DNA of 64,000 bases from Paraspadella gotoi (lineage: Eukaryota > Chaetognatha): positions 12,441,723-12,505,722 of the forward strand of contig CM119263.1 in NCBI GenBank assembly GCA_051294375.1, in the 5' to 3' direction. The notes below the pieces were generated by a model. The model did no database searches. It was given only the letters and a program-made list of their open reading frames with translations, and was not told the DNA's origin. Each line of letters starts with the position of its first letter. Position 1 is the first letter of the stretch. The translations under genes were made by a program, and so were the position numbers. Positions 36,903-49,996 of the stretch are shown in pieces.

Positions 36903-39767
36903 ATTTTTGCAAACAAATATTTAATAATATAATATATTTGAATTTGGTCGCTAACCCTAATTGAATCAAATATGAAACAACTTTAAAATTAAAATAAAAA
37001 TTAACTTTTAAAATAAAATAATAACTTTAGGTTAACCAACCTAATGATATAAATTTTAAAAAAGAATAACAGTTTTTAAATCAACTTATTAGAAGCTATA
37101 CAAATCTGCCATATAAAATAATATAATATAATAAAATAAAATATTTAAAAATTCAGTTTTTTTAGGATAAAGGGCAGTTTTAAAACCATGCACTTTATAA
37201 ATATTCGGCCTTGAAAACTAGCCCTCACAATTGAAAAACTCACGACGGGTTTGCAAATGGCAGTTTCTTTCTAGCGGCGGGTTTTAAATTGTCACCATGT
37301 ACTTTATGTACGAGAGTATTTAAGAATAAGTTGAATATATTGTTCACACACCAATTTAAAGAAATAATTTTCTGGATCAGCAGAGGTTTCTAAACTACAT
37401 AGAAAATATTACTTAACAACCTGAGTTGGTTAACTTCGTCTATCTCTGGATCATCTAGGAACAACTTGGAACTTTGAAGGGTCGACAAATTCTTGCCTTG
37501 AAAATCACCAATCCTGACGCCGCGCGCAGCCAAAACTACAGAACGGTTAAGCTCCGACGGAAAGTCAATTGCCTAGTTTAAGTAGAAAAAAGAGGCCATA
37601 ACTGAAAATATTATATCCTAAATAATCGAAGGAACGAAAATTTAACAAAATTAAATGACAAACTAGTATTGGTATAATTGTATGAAACAAACTTACCTGC
37701 TGTCCCCAAAGTGTAAGGCTGACCATCTTTTTACTGCGGTCAACGATCTGTAAATCACGCTTCGTCAATTCACGCGAATCTTTTCGTGAGATTAAAGTTG
37801 CGACTTCTCCGCAAAGCTTGACAACACCTAATACATGCATAAATAAGATGTCAGCCCACTATAGGTTCAACAAAATTATAAATCCTAATAAGTTTCCAAT
37901 TACCCACGACATCGATGACCTCTCCAACATCGATGGTCTCTATTTCGGAAATGCTCCGGAAATCGAAACGAATTTTAGGTAAGTCTCGATCGTCTTCGCA
38001 TAACTCGACAATCGACTCCCGCTGAAGGGTCAATTCGTATTGGGCATCCGTTTTGTTGAAGCTAAAACGATTGCCGTTACAGAACGAGTAAAGTAAAGAC
38101 CAGAATCCGAGCTTTCCTTTCAATTCTCACCGAGAGTCCTTGGGTTTGAGCGTTCCTTTTTGAATGTAGTAGACCTTTCCCTCTTTAATAACGTCAAAAA
38201 ATTTAGTGCATTCCTCTTTGAAGGCGGTAACCTTCATTGTACTCGACTCATCTTGTATCTCAAAGGAAAAGAGCGTTCCTTCGCCCCGGGCGTTGCTCCA
38301 AGTTCTCTTGTCGTTCTTTACGACGACCCGAGCTTTGATCATCCATTTGTTCTGATATGGATTCAGCGCTTTGATGGGATGAACGTTAGGACGAGCGTGA
38401 CCATTGTTGTTTTCTTTGGATGGTCTGGGAGGCGGCGGTTTAGCTGCGGTGTTAGTTGTCCGCGGGGCCATATAGTCGGAGCGGGGAGCGACAGGTTCCC
38501 TGGCCGATGGATTAGCCGGTGTTGACGATGCATTATCGGCGGAATCTGCAAATTTTGTCGGATTTCCGATGCGAGATTCACATTGCTTTAAGATCTCCAC
38601 CTCGACGAGTACTGCGGGGCGGGCAGAGGAAAAAAGAAAAAGAAAAACCAAGTGGATCAATAATAATAATAATATTAAAAATTTTACCCGATAAAGCAAT
38701 TAGGCATTCTGAAAAAAAAGTCAAACAAAAACAAGCAACTATTTAATATATATAGTACCTGCGAAATACTTCTTTGTTCCTCCCGCTCCGGGAGCCTCCG
38801 TAGCATTGCAGCGCGTAACGCGTAGAATAGTGTTTGGCCGGATTTCATCGTTGTCAACGACTTGATTGTAAGTACTGTTCAGCATCGCGCTGGAAAGGTT
38901 GATAAAAAATATTGACGCTATGAAAAAAGCCCTCAATGTTTTTCTGTTAAGAAACAGAATACATACAGAATGCTTCTACTTATATTATATTATAAACTTA
39001 TGCTCGCCCGTTTTATCGATCAGAAAATCGTTTTCGACCAAATTACTGATCCAAATGCAATGAAATTTCGTATAACGTATCGTATTGGCTATAGAAATTG
39101 GAATATCGAGGAGATTTTTAAAATTCCACCAAAAGCCGAGATATGGGCTCCGAAGTTGTCAGCATGGCGGAAAGTGGCATAATTTAAAAAAAAGGGGAAA
39201 AAATCCCAGTTGGAACAGTTGCAGGAATGTTTGCTTGCTCATAAAAAATATTTTAGCTTTATTTGCATGTCATGTCAGCTTTCATGTGGCGAGCAAAAAT
39301 TCGAGGTAAAATGATGGATCATGCATGTTTCAAGAAAAAAAATTCCTACAGTTAATAAAAATTGGTTTTTAAAGAGCTTTCTTTTTTTTTTACAAACGTT
39401 TGAACGTAAATGATCAAGAAAAAAAATTTTCGTTAATTTTATGCCCCTATGGCCCTGTATCTCGGCTCAGGGGTAAAACAAAAAAAGAGTCGATAATCCC
39501 ATTTGGTTTAATAGTTGGACGAGAAGTCATTCTCGATCAACAAACTCGGGAGAACATTTTCTAATATTAACTTATGTATTTGACTTAGCCACAATATTAT
39601 ATAATATATATATCCTACTTAGAAGAAGAGTGAACGCCGTCATGCATAAGAACTCTGTATCTGCCATTGACGTTCTTGCAGGCTGTAACTTGGATGACGA
39701 ATTCACGACCGTCATAGTTGCCAGTACACAACTCCGCGACAATGCCTGGAGTCAATCGCGGTTCCAT
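27980..39767 (-). CDS. RPA1: RPA1 (replication protein A 70-kDa subunit), 10 exons
   Basis: Large subunit of the single-stranded-DNA-binding complex RPA. Exons 39619-39767, 38759-38889, 38131-38611, 37904-38061, 37697-37827, 37421-37572, 36466-36729, 28441-28495, 28189-28371, 27980-28105 join in phase to 609 codons (human 616). The N-terminal OB fold reads LTPGIVAEL, RYRVLMHDG and EVEILKQC. The main DNA-binding domains read NPYQNKWMIKARVV, RTWSNARGEGTLFSFE and VVLAARGVRIGDF; the zinc-ribbon OB fold reads CNQEKCNKKV and RCEKCQKE, then TYNDEARLKTTVYEAK. Intron 7 (28496-36465) is about 8 kb and holds redundant copies of flanking sequence; all other introns are under 900 nt. Exons on both sides fit perfectly, so the gene itself appears intact. 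Confidence 0.93.
29380..31190 (-). pseudogene. Noisy duplicate of the DNLZ/MRM2 segment (25200-26845)
   Basis: Collinear with 25200-26845: element A sequence, DNLZ exon 1 (about 30523-30883) and the last MRM2 exon plus part of exon 3 (about 30900-31188). It differs by frequent one- to two-base insertions and deletions spread evenly through coding, intronic and repeat sequence. The DNLZ frame is broken several times. Even scatter rather than codon-biased decay suggests uncorrected sequencing error more than ageing. Exon 2 of DNLZ and exons 1-2 of MRM2 are absent. It sits in RPA1 intron 7. Confidence 0.75.
31483..32489 (-). pseudogene. Duplicate of RPA1 exons 1-2, frameshifted
   Basis: Copies of RPA1 exon 1 (32341-32489) and exon 2 (31483-31612). 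Exon 2 lacks one T near its 3' end compared with 38759-38889, which shifts the frame before the exon 2/3 junction. No exon 3 follows: the copy ends at about 31354. Confidence 0.8.
32574..33384 (-). pseudogene. Duplicate of the RPP25-like gene, frameshifted
   Basis: Same two-exon arrangement as 39851-40665 but with at least two single-step length changes: CAAAGGTCCC against CAAAGAGTCCC, and CCGGGTC against CCGGGGTC. They break the frame in the C-terminal half. The Alba domain itself is still readable. Confidence 0.8.
34602..35500 (-). pseudogene. Duplicate of TRAM1 exons 3-4, 5' exons missing
   Basis: Corresponds to 41883-42780. One extra A near 35285 breaks the frame inside exon 3. Exons 1 and 2 are absent because the duplicated block ends before them. 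Confidence 0.8.
35550..35722. repeat. Palindromic element (copy of 42831-43000)
   Basis: Inverted arms beginning TTTATAACTTTAAATTCC around an AT-rich centre; this is the counterpart, within the duplicated block, of the TRAM1 intron 2 palindrome. Confidence 0.7.
36866..36901. repeat. (GA)n microsatellite in RPA1 intron 6
   Basis: Uninterrupted GA dinucleotide run of roughly 35 bases within the intron between exons 36466-36729 and 37421-37572. Confidence 0.9.
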
Positions 39768-39850
39768 CAGTCTTACAAAAGAAAATTTAAAGCAAACGAA
39801 CTGAGCAAAAATAGAAAACATAACAATACAAATAATCAAAAACTTTATAA

Positions 39851-40665
39851 TTATATGTCGACTTTTTCTATGAGCGAGGGAGAATCTTCAATGATTTTAC
39901 TGCTTTCTTGCGTATCGTCAAGGGGTTCCGGGGTCTTGCCAATTCGTTGCTCACCAGCTACATCTACAGCTACAGTCTCGTCTATCTCGATGGGAATGTG
40001 AGCGATCAGATCATTCCGAATCGATTCTGGGGTCTTCGACATTATCTCTCGCTTTTTCCTCTTTTCTAGTCTCACTCTCTTGTCAAACTCTTTTCGTTTG
40101 ACTAAATCACTAAGAAGGGTCTCGTCGTCTTCTGGCAATTCCGTTTTCCTAGTTCGTTTTTTCGTCTTCACTCCTCTTTCGATCCTCTCTGATCTACGCT
40201 CAAAGAGTCCCTCCGAGTCGTTTGGCGCTTGATACCCGACGATGCAGTCATCAATTACGTCGCGAGATAGAAGAACGAAGAAGGCGGGAAGAACATCATT
40301 TCTTAGTTGGTTAACAGGCTCGGTAGTGGCCTGGTTAACTTGATAAAGGTCCCGAACCAGCTTCTTCGTCAACTCGGCACAGGCGATCACTTTAGATACA
40401 GCGTCGCCACGTCCTTTCCAAAGGATTTGGTGAACCGATGAATCGGCCAGGCGATTCACCGCATACTAAAAATAATTTTTTGTATAAAATTATATGAAAT
40501 CCTTGGACAAGAAAGAAAAATTTTCCACCTAATAATTCGACAACCGAATATTACGTGAATTCGAGTTCTTGCCTTGACTAGGGATTTGACATTACTCTTT
40601 TCCTTGACGTTCATAACGAGGGCGTTGGGGCTGAGACATTCTACGGGAGTTAACATCTCCGTCAT
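39851..40665 (-). CDS. RPP25-like Alba-family RNase P/MRP subunit, 2 exons
   Basis: Alba-domain protein of the RPP25/RPP25L type, which binds the RNA of RNase P and RNase MRP. Exons 40555-40665 and 39851-40465 join in phase to 241 codons. The first exon reads ECLSPNALVMNVKEKSNV; the second has CAELTKKLVRDLYQV and FFVLLSRDVIDDCIVGYQ, which match the RPP25 pattern (CAEIVKRR, VLLSRD, GYQ). The tail is long, Lys/Arg- and then Glu-rich (KTKKRTRKTELPEDD). The stop codon is 83 nt upstream of the RPA1 start codon, both in the same direction. A symbol is withheld because RPP25 and RPP25L are not distinguished. Confidence 0.85.
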
Positions 40666-41882
40666 GGCATTTCACTGGTTAAACGGATTGAAAATAAAAA
40701 ACTAGAGAAGCTACTTGATTAAATAAAACGGGTCTAATAATTCGTTCTATATCTCCATAACCTAAACAACAATAGGATTTACATTCGTAACTTAGCTAGA
40801 AACTGCTAAAATTGAATTTTTAATTAATGTTTACAATTTTTACATATTTGTAGAGCAGAGGAGCACGTTTTTCATCGACCCCATAATGGATGAGCAATCT
40901 CAATAAAACTTATCGGGGAAGAAAAGCGGTAAAATTTCATAAAACAAGATCCATCCATCCATTGTGTTGCGCCGCAGTGACTTTATTTTCATGTGTATTT
41001 CTCGTAACATGACATGAGGCGATATGACTACAACTTCCTTAGCCTGTATATTTATGACACGCACTGCCTAGAAATTCCGTCTTTTATTCTTTAAAGTTTT
41101 AGGATTTCCTAAAGGGGGCGCTAGCAGTCCCTTAGATTTGAAGTTTTTTTCTGTCTTAACAAATGAACATCAATAAACAAATTATGTGCATTTTTAACGT
41201 TAGTGGGACAGACCGACGAACAGACATACCGACCGACAAGTAATTTATAGAGTTGCTCCGCTAGTACTCGCGGCGCAACTAAAAAAATTTAAGATGAAAC
41301 TACAAGATTTTGGAATATAACCAATTCTGTAAGAAAAGTTAGTTCTTCAATTCACGTCTAAATTGACTTCGTGTATTATTTCGATGGTTAGCAGATTAGC
41401 AAATTTGAGGAGATAGTATTGGAGGAATGTGTTGTCTAGTTAAGTAACAAAAATGCGTCGTTACTTAACGCCGAATTCTGAAAACAGCACAATACATACA
41501 TTTACCATTTGTAAAAAGAATGGAAGCTAATGATTTTAACAATGATGTATCTGAAAAAACAAGTGATCCATTTTTCAATTATTTCGTCAGATCTGGTCTT
41601 ACGCCAACGGCTTTTGGAATAAAAACCTTGGCGTACTATTATTCAGCAACTTATCTAAAATGACTAGATATCTCCGAATGCATAAAATTAATCTGGTTTA
41701 CAATCCTAAAATGATATGACCGCGTTATTGATTTTAAAAGTTTCTTTTCGTACATTATTCACTTGACCTAATTAAAATCGAAATCTTCCAAGGGATTTCA
41801 AAATTTCTAGAAAGGATCGCCGAGATATGACACTCAAAAAAAATTAACGAGTGTTCACCACAACACTAAAATTCCAGCGTGC
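40666..41882. other. Intergenic 1.2 kb between TRAM1 and the RPP25-like gene
   Basis: AT-rich with no gene. Contains a repeat C fragment at about 41197-41282 (GTGGGACAGACCGACGAACA, then GAGTTGCTCCGC). The rest is probably TRAM1 3' UTR and the promoter of the next gene. Confidence 0.55.
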
Positions 41883-44904
<3,022 letters not shown>

Positions 44905-45041
44905 CTATTTTACCAACGAAACTACAAGAATAAAAGTATCACTTGGATACACTTCTCTCAACTAAATCTGGAAAGCAAATACGGCGCAGCAATATTAGTA
45001 ATTAACACTGTCATAGAGGTTTTACAAAAGGCAGTTCTTAT

Positions 45042-46622
45042 TCAATCATTATACCAATCCAAAAACAATAGAGAGAAAGTCATCACTACTAAAAAGAAAA
45101 GAATCCAAACTCGAAAACCGGCATTATTTTTTATTGCGTCTCTGATCTGCTCATTGGCCATTTGAATATTGTCCGTTGTTCCCATCAAATTCTCTCCAAT
45201 TCTATTGATGTCGCCAGCTTGCTCCAGAATCTTCTCAGAGAAGATTTCCTGTACGGGCAAAAATTATAGCGAAATAAATTTAAGAAATTGGAAAACTTTA
45301 AAAAAAAAATAATTTACAGTTAGAATAAAACAGTTCAATAGCGTACATGAACGTTACGTCGCCACAGTGCGTCCATTACAAAGCTTGGACGCACATCTTA
45401 GCCAATACTAACCTGCAGTCGGGCAATTTCAATGACTTTTCCTTCGATTTTCTTGACGTCATCCGTAGTTTCCTGTAACTCTTGATAAAGAGATACGTTT
45501 TCCTGCTCAAACATTTGGAGTTCTTCGGGGGAGAGGCTTTCGGAGAGATGAACGGCTCGAGGGTCGTCGTCTTCGTCGAAGGACGAGGAAGCCCACGTCA
45601 TGTTTCGTTCTGAGGGAGCGTCGTTCTGCGACGTCGGTAGCGGGGAAGATGGCGGCGAAGGCCCAGAATCTGTTGTGAATAAAGATGAATGTGAAACATA
45701 TCCACAATACTTTTAAGTAATTAAAGGAGGTATTAAGCCCAATAAAAACGTTTACAAACATTTCTCTATCAAATAAAAAAAACATTAGGTTTATCTCTAG
45801 ACAGTAAACCACAGCAATGATTTCATTTGTATCACGGAGTAATTAGTATCTTTTCAACTTTCAATTTAACCTGGTTTCCCATTGTGTTGGGTAACAACGC
45901 CTGCCGCAACATTTCCCGGTGGCGTAGACTCATCGGCCATTACGGGGCCATTCACGCCAACCCGCTCCCCATCGAAGACGACTTTTCCCGATCCGTCAGA
46001 TCCAAAAGTTTCCTTCGATTCTCCCCCGATGCGGGATAGCCGTTTACGATCCAGGACACGTTTCACGCGCACAGCTAAATAAAAATGAATTTGTCTAGTG
46101 TTTCGCCCCATCGTCTAGTAGCATACAATGTTAAAGCCAACCTTTCATCTCGGAATAAATTTTGCAAACGATTCTCATATACTGATCGATGCTAGCGAGC
46201 ATAAGCACGCGATGCTCCTCAATTTGACGCGATATATTTTGACGAGCCAACTCTATCCTCATGTTCTTAATATCCTCGCCACAAGATCTCATCACTGCTT
46301 GGGCGTTGCTGTCCACTTGGTCCCTTTCCGTATCACTCATGGATCGTACTTTGTCAAAAATTAAATGGTTGTGGATGTTGATGTAATCAATTCGATGTCG
46401 AAGCAAGAAGTCACGAAGTTTAGTGATTTTGGCAACAATTTCTTTGGCGCGAACGATAAATTCCGACTTAGCATGTTTGTTCGTTTTGTGCATAGAGGGA
46501 ACAGAAAGGCCAAGGAATTCCTGAGATTGACTTGATCCTTCGCGGTAAATTCGTCCCAAAGCTTTGTTACGTGTTTGAATTGTTTTTAAAGTTGCCTTGT
46601 AGATATGAGTTATGTCAGCCAT
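45042..46622 (-). CDS. STX18: STX18 (syntaxin-18, ER Qa-SNARE), 4 exons
   Basis: Qa-SNARE for Golgi-to-ER transport. Exons 46142-46622, 45871-46074, 45413-45669, 45042-45248 join in phase to 382 codons (human 335). The N-terminal domain reads [21 protein letters not shown], then [15 protein letters not shown] and [14 protein letters not shown] Gly/Pro/Ser linker follows; the SNARE helix reads [13 protein letters not shown] through [17 protein letters not shown]. The C-terminal anchor is [16 protein letters not shown], virtually diagnostic for STX18. The start codon lies only 22 nt past the NUDCD2 stop codon. Confidence 0.95.
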
Positions 46623-46644
46623 GTTGATTACAGAAATAAAATTC

Positions 46645-47201
46645 TTAAGATGGCAGGTTAGGACCCCCCGACATAAAATCGCCAGTTATATCCGAATTGC
46701 TAAAGTCGAATCCCGGGTGGCTGAAAGCGAAGCGTTGCAGTGTCAATTTCTTTTCCATTTCATTTTTTGTAAATGGGTCGGCGATGAACTAAATTAGAAA
46801 AGAGTTGTAAGTATATTTAAGTTAAAATTTTTTTAAGAGCGAAAAATAAATACTGATCGTACTTGATCGACTAGTAATCCGGGCCAGCAACACTCTTTAC
46901 TCGTTGGATCTGAAATAGTCTTCAACAGTTGGATTCTAACAGTTTGATTGTCTTCCAATGTCCATACACACTCGTCAGCCAGAACTTTTTTGTTAAGAAT
47001 ACCACAAATAATTTTTTTGTCTTCTAAATAGACTGAAAGTCTGTCAGGTTTTATTCCAATTCGAAGCTGCTTAGCAATTGTTCCCTTTGGCACGTCAATT
47101 AAAACGTAAACTTCCTCAACAGTTTGATACCAATGTCCCCAAGGTGTTAAACACAATACGCTCCCGGAAGTTTCGTCAAAATGAGTCATATTTCTCGACA
47201 A
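46645..47201 (-). CDS. NUDCD2: NUDCD2 (NudC domain-containing 2), 2 exons
   Basis: CS-domain co-chaperone. Exons 46863-47201 and 46645-46788 join in phase to 160 codons (human 157). Landmarks: TPWGHWYQTVEEVYVLIDVP, VLADECVWTLEDNQTVRI, ADPFTKNEMEKKLTLQRF and HPGFDFSNSDITGDF. Start at 47201 or 47189 (MTHFDETSG); the latter aligns better with the human start. The stop lies 22 nt before the STX18 start. The intron is 74 nt. Confidence 0.95.
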
Positions 47202-47284
47202 GAAGTATCATTCTTATTCGAATTAGTAACCTTTAAAATTTAAGGCGGCAATGGTTTCATTTAAACAGTAATTAACCGTAATTA

Positions 47285-47460
47285 ACCGACACTGTCGGCG
47301 ACAGGGATTATGGGGTATTTAGAATTTAGGGTAGTTTATGGGTGGTTAAGGCTAAGAGAGTTCAGTCTTAGGATAATTAGGTAATAATTTTTTAATTTTT
47401 TAATTTTTAAGTGATTTTTCAAAAGACGCCAAAACCCTGGTCGGCCAAAATAAAATTTTA
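47285..47460. repeat. MITE-like repeat with TTAGGG-like tract, 3' of YIPF6
   Basis: A GGTTAAGG/TTTAGGG-rich interior, then GACGCCAAAACCCTGGTCGG and AAAATAAAATTTT. The same tail and interior occur at 49666-49851. Left end poorly defined. Confidence 0.45.
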
Positions 47461-47469
47461 TCTATTTTT

Positions 47470-48240
47470 TTAAGTTCTTGATAATACAAGCCACCCAATG
47501 ATGAAATAAAAAAGAAATATAGGATATAACCCCATTGCTTTCTTCATGGGCGGAATAGACGATGAGAGAAATACTGTACTCGCAAAAGTTGACCAGGACA
47601 ATGAAACTACTACAGCTATAAGCCTAATAGCAAACGATATTTCCCACATGTGAATGCTTACAAGCACAAGCCTGCAAACAATTAATGACAGTGCAAGAGG
47701 TAAAACACAGTATCCTAAAATACACACACACTGAAAAAAAGATATCCGCCCTCCTAAAAGTTTAGAATTAAGAGTGACGATTGTGGAGCCGATCCAAAAA
47801 ATCACAAAAACCTCCGCAAACTCAGGTTGACCATCTGATTCGGCGTCATAACCTGAAAGTAAAAAATCCAAATAAACTAGTTTCTTTGCAAATTTGTTTT
47901 TAAAAAATATCATATGTATCAATTAAAAACCTTGAAGAAGGAATGACAATATCACACAAATAAGTAAAGGGCCCCATAAATCCCAATCTTTTAACAAGTG
48001 CTGCCGAGATTGCTTCGGGAAGAAGACGTGTTTAAACTTAGATCCGATTGCTCGGGCGTCTCGCAAAATAGTTTCCTTGATTGGTTCATCCAAAGTTGAC
48101 TTATTATGGGTCTCAACTTGTTGAGAATGTGCGATTTCTCCTTCTAAATTCAGTTCCTGTAATATTACAGGATCGGCGGCAATAGTATTGTTAAATTCAT
48201 CCGAAGGTAAGCTTGAAAACGAAGTCGTAGCCATCTTCAT
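47470..48240 (-). CDS. YIPF6: YIPF6 (Yip1-domain Golgi membrane protein), 2 exons
   Basis: Yip1-family protein of Golgi trafficking. Exons 47931-48240 and 47470-47852 join in phase to 230 codons (human 236). The cytosolic N-terminus has STLDEPIKETILRDARAIG, KHVFFPKQS and LLKDWDLWGPLLICV, entering the first membrane helix. Exon 2 has QPEFAEVFVIFW, TLNSKLLGGRISFFQ, LGYCVLPLALSLIVCRL and YPIFLFYFIIGWLVL, giving five hydrophobic helices as expected. ATGs at 48240 and 48234 are both possible starts. It is divergent to the Ras gene, with 534 bp between the starts. Confidence 0.95.
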
Positions 48241-48774
48241 TAAATACCTATATTCTATAACAAAAATTTAGAAATCGATATATAGCCATAAACTTACACG
48301 AAATAAGTTTGCTATAAGCGAGAGCCAATATCACACACGTTGCAAAGTTCGATACTTTAATGTACACGTTGAAATGTGACGAATAACGGACACGTTAAAG
48401 CATTTTGTTTTCAAAAAAGATAATTAATCTTTATTCATATCTTGGGAGATGGGATTAAATATAGGATAAACGAAAAGTGAAGATCGGTTTCCGTGCAACT
48501 ACAGTAAGAAATGATCAATAAATAATAGATTTCAGTTGCAGGAAAAAAACGGAAATAATTCAGAATCGCGCTTTCGATGGTGCTCCAAAGGGATCCAGAG
48601 GGCGCATCTAAACTAATTACATATCATCAATGCGATGTCTAAAAAATAAGCAGAAGCAAAGCAACAGGCTAATAGAGGCTAAAATATAAGGGTGTGTCAT
48701 CACTCTTTAACAAAAATTATTTCAAGAATAATGTCGTAAAAGGAAACTTGAAACAGTTTTTATGAAAACAAAAA
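48241..48774. promoter_or_regulatory. Divergent promoter interval, YIPF6 / RRAS2-like gene
   Basis: Only head-to-head interval in the window (534 bp). It must contain both transcription starts and 5' leaders. No TATA box or other motif stands out clearly. Confidence 0.5.
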
Positions 48775-49996
48775 ATGCATTCTACGGATTTAACCTACAG
48801 CGCAAACTACAAATTAGTAGTTGTGGGAGGAGGAGGAGTAGGAAAAAGTGCTTTAACAATTCAATTTATAAATGTAAATATTATGATACCGATTAACTAT
48901 GTTAATAAAACAAAAAAACCAAAAAAAATTAAAAATCATCTTTTTCGGTTCAGTCTTACTTCGTCACCGACTACGATCCAACAATTGAAGATGCGTATCA
49001 AAAACAATGTGTCATCGACGACAAAGTTGCCAAGCTCGACAGTAAGTTAATCAATTAATCTACCTAAAACCACTTTTATCTTAAAAAAAGAAAAACTATA
49101 TTACAGTTTTAGATACTGCTGGACAAGAAGAGTTTTCTGCGATGCGAGAACAATACATGAGGACGGGAGAGGGGTTCCTATTGATTTATTCAGTGGCAGA
49201 CAAATCATCATTCGAAGAGATTTTTAAATTCCACAAACAAATTCTCCGAGTCAAGGATCGAGATGAATTTCCAATGATCCTTGTCGCTAATAAAGCAGAT
49301 CTGGAAGAAAGTCGGCAGGCAAGTTTTTAAAAAAATTCCGAAATTAGGGTGCTTCCAAAACTTCGTCCGAAACTACGAAATTTTATTATTAAAAATTAAA
49401 ATAGGTTTCAACAGAAGAGGGACAAGAACTAGCGCGTCAGTTACACATTCCCTACATAGAAGCATCCGCCAAAGTTAGAATGAACGTGGACCAAGCTTTT
49501 CATGAACTCGTAAGAGTCGTAAGGTAAAAAAGTGACGACGAGCCTTTCCTATTGTAATTATTGGTAGTTGTCAGTTTTCACGAAGTGTAAAACCATTTTA
49601 CTTCATAATATAATTTTGAAGCTTGAAGCAATGAAAATCAACAAATGATAAAATTTTTAGGGTTAATTTTACTTTCGCCATCCGTGGTTAGGGGGGTTTA
49701 GGGTTAAGGGTGGTTAGCGTTAAGAGGGTTAGGGTAATTGGGTAAAAAATTTTTTTTAATATTTTTGAAATATTAATATTAAATATAATTTTTTTTTAAA
49801 TAGTTTTTTCAAAAAACGCCAAAACCCCGGTCGGCGAAAGTAAAATTTTTCCAATATTCACATTTTCCTGAAAACTGAAACCATATATTTTAACAATTAA
49901 AACCCAGAATAACTTTTTTCCAGGCGTTTTCAAGAAGCTGAACGTCCCAAAGTTCAATATCAAAAGAAAAAGAAGACACTGTGCAAGATTTTATAG
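48775..49996 (+). CDS. RRAS2: R-Ras2/Ras64B-type small GTPase, 5 exons
   Basis: Ras-family GTPase of the R-Ras2 (TC21)/Ras64B group. Exons 48775-48873, 48954-49041, 49107-49318, 49405-49523, 49924-49996 join in phase to 196 codons. The P-loop is GGGGVGKSA; the effector loop is YDPTIEDAY; switch II is [16 protein letters not shown]; base-contact motifs are NKAD and EASAK. The stretch [18 protein letters not shown] is typical of R-Ras2 rather than classical Ras. A Lys-rich tail ends in CKIL, a CAAX box (a C-terminal Leu suggests geranylgeranylation). Intron 3 has a GC donor (CGGCAG|GCAAGT). Intron 4 carries a MITE-like repeat. Confidence 0.93.
49666..49851. repeat. MITE-like element with TTAGGG-like interior in RRAS2 intron 4
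   Basis: Ends AATTTTACTTTCGCCATCCG and, inverted, AATTTTACTTTCGCCGACCG. The interior is a run of degenerate GGGTTA/TTAGGG units followed by AT-rich sequence. About 186 bp, non-coding; related sequence at 47285-47460. Confidence 0.65.
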
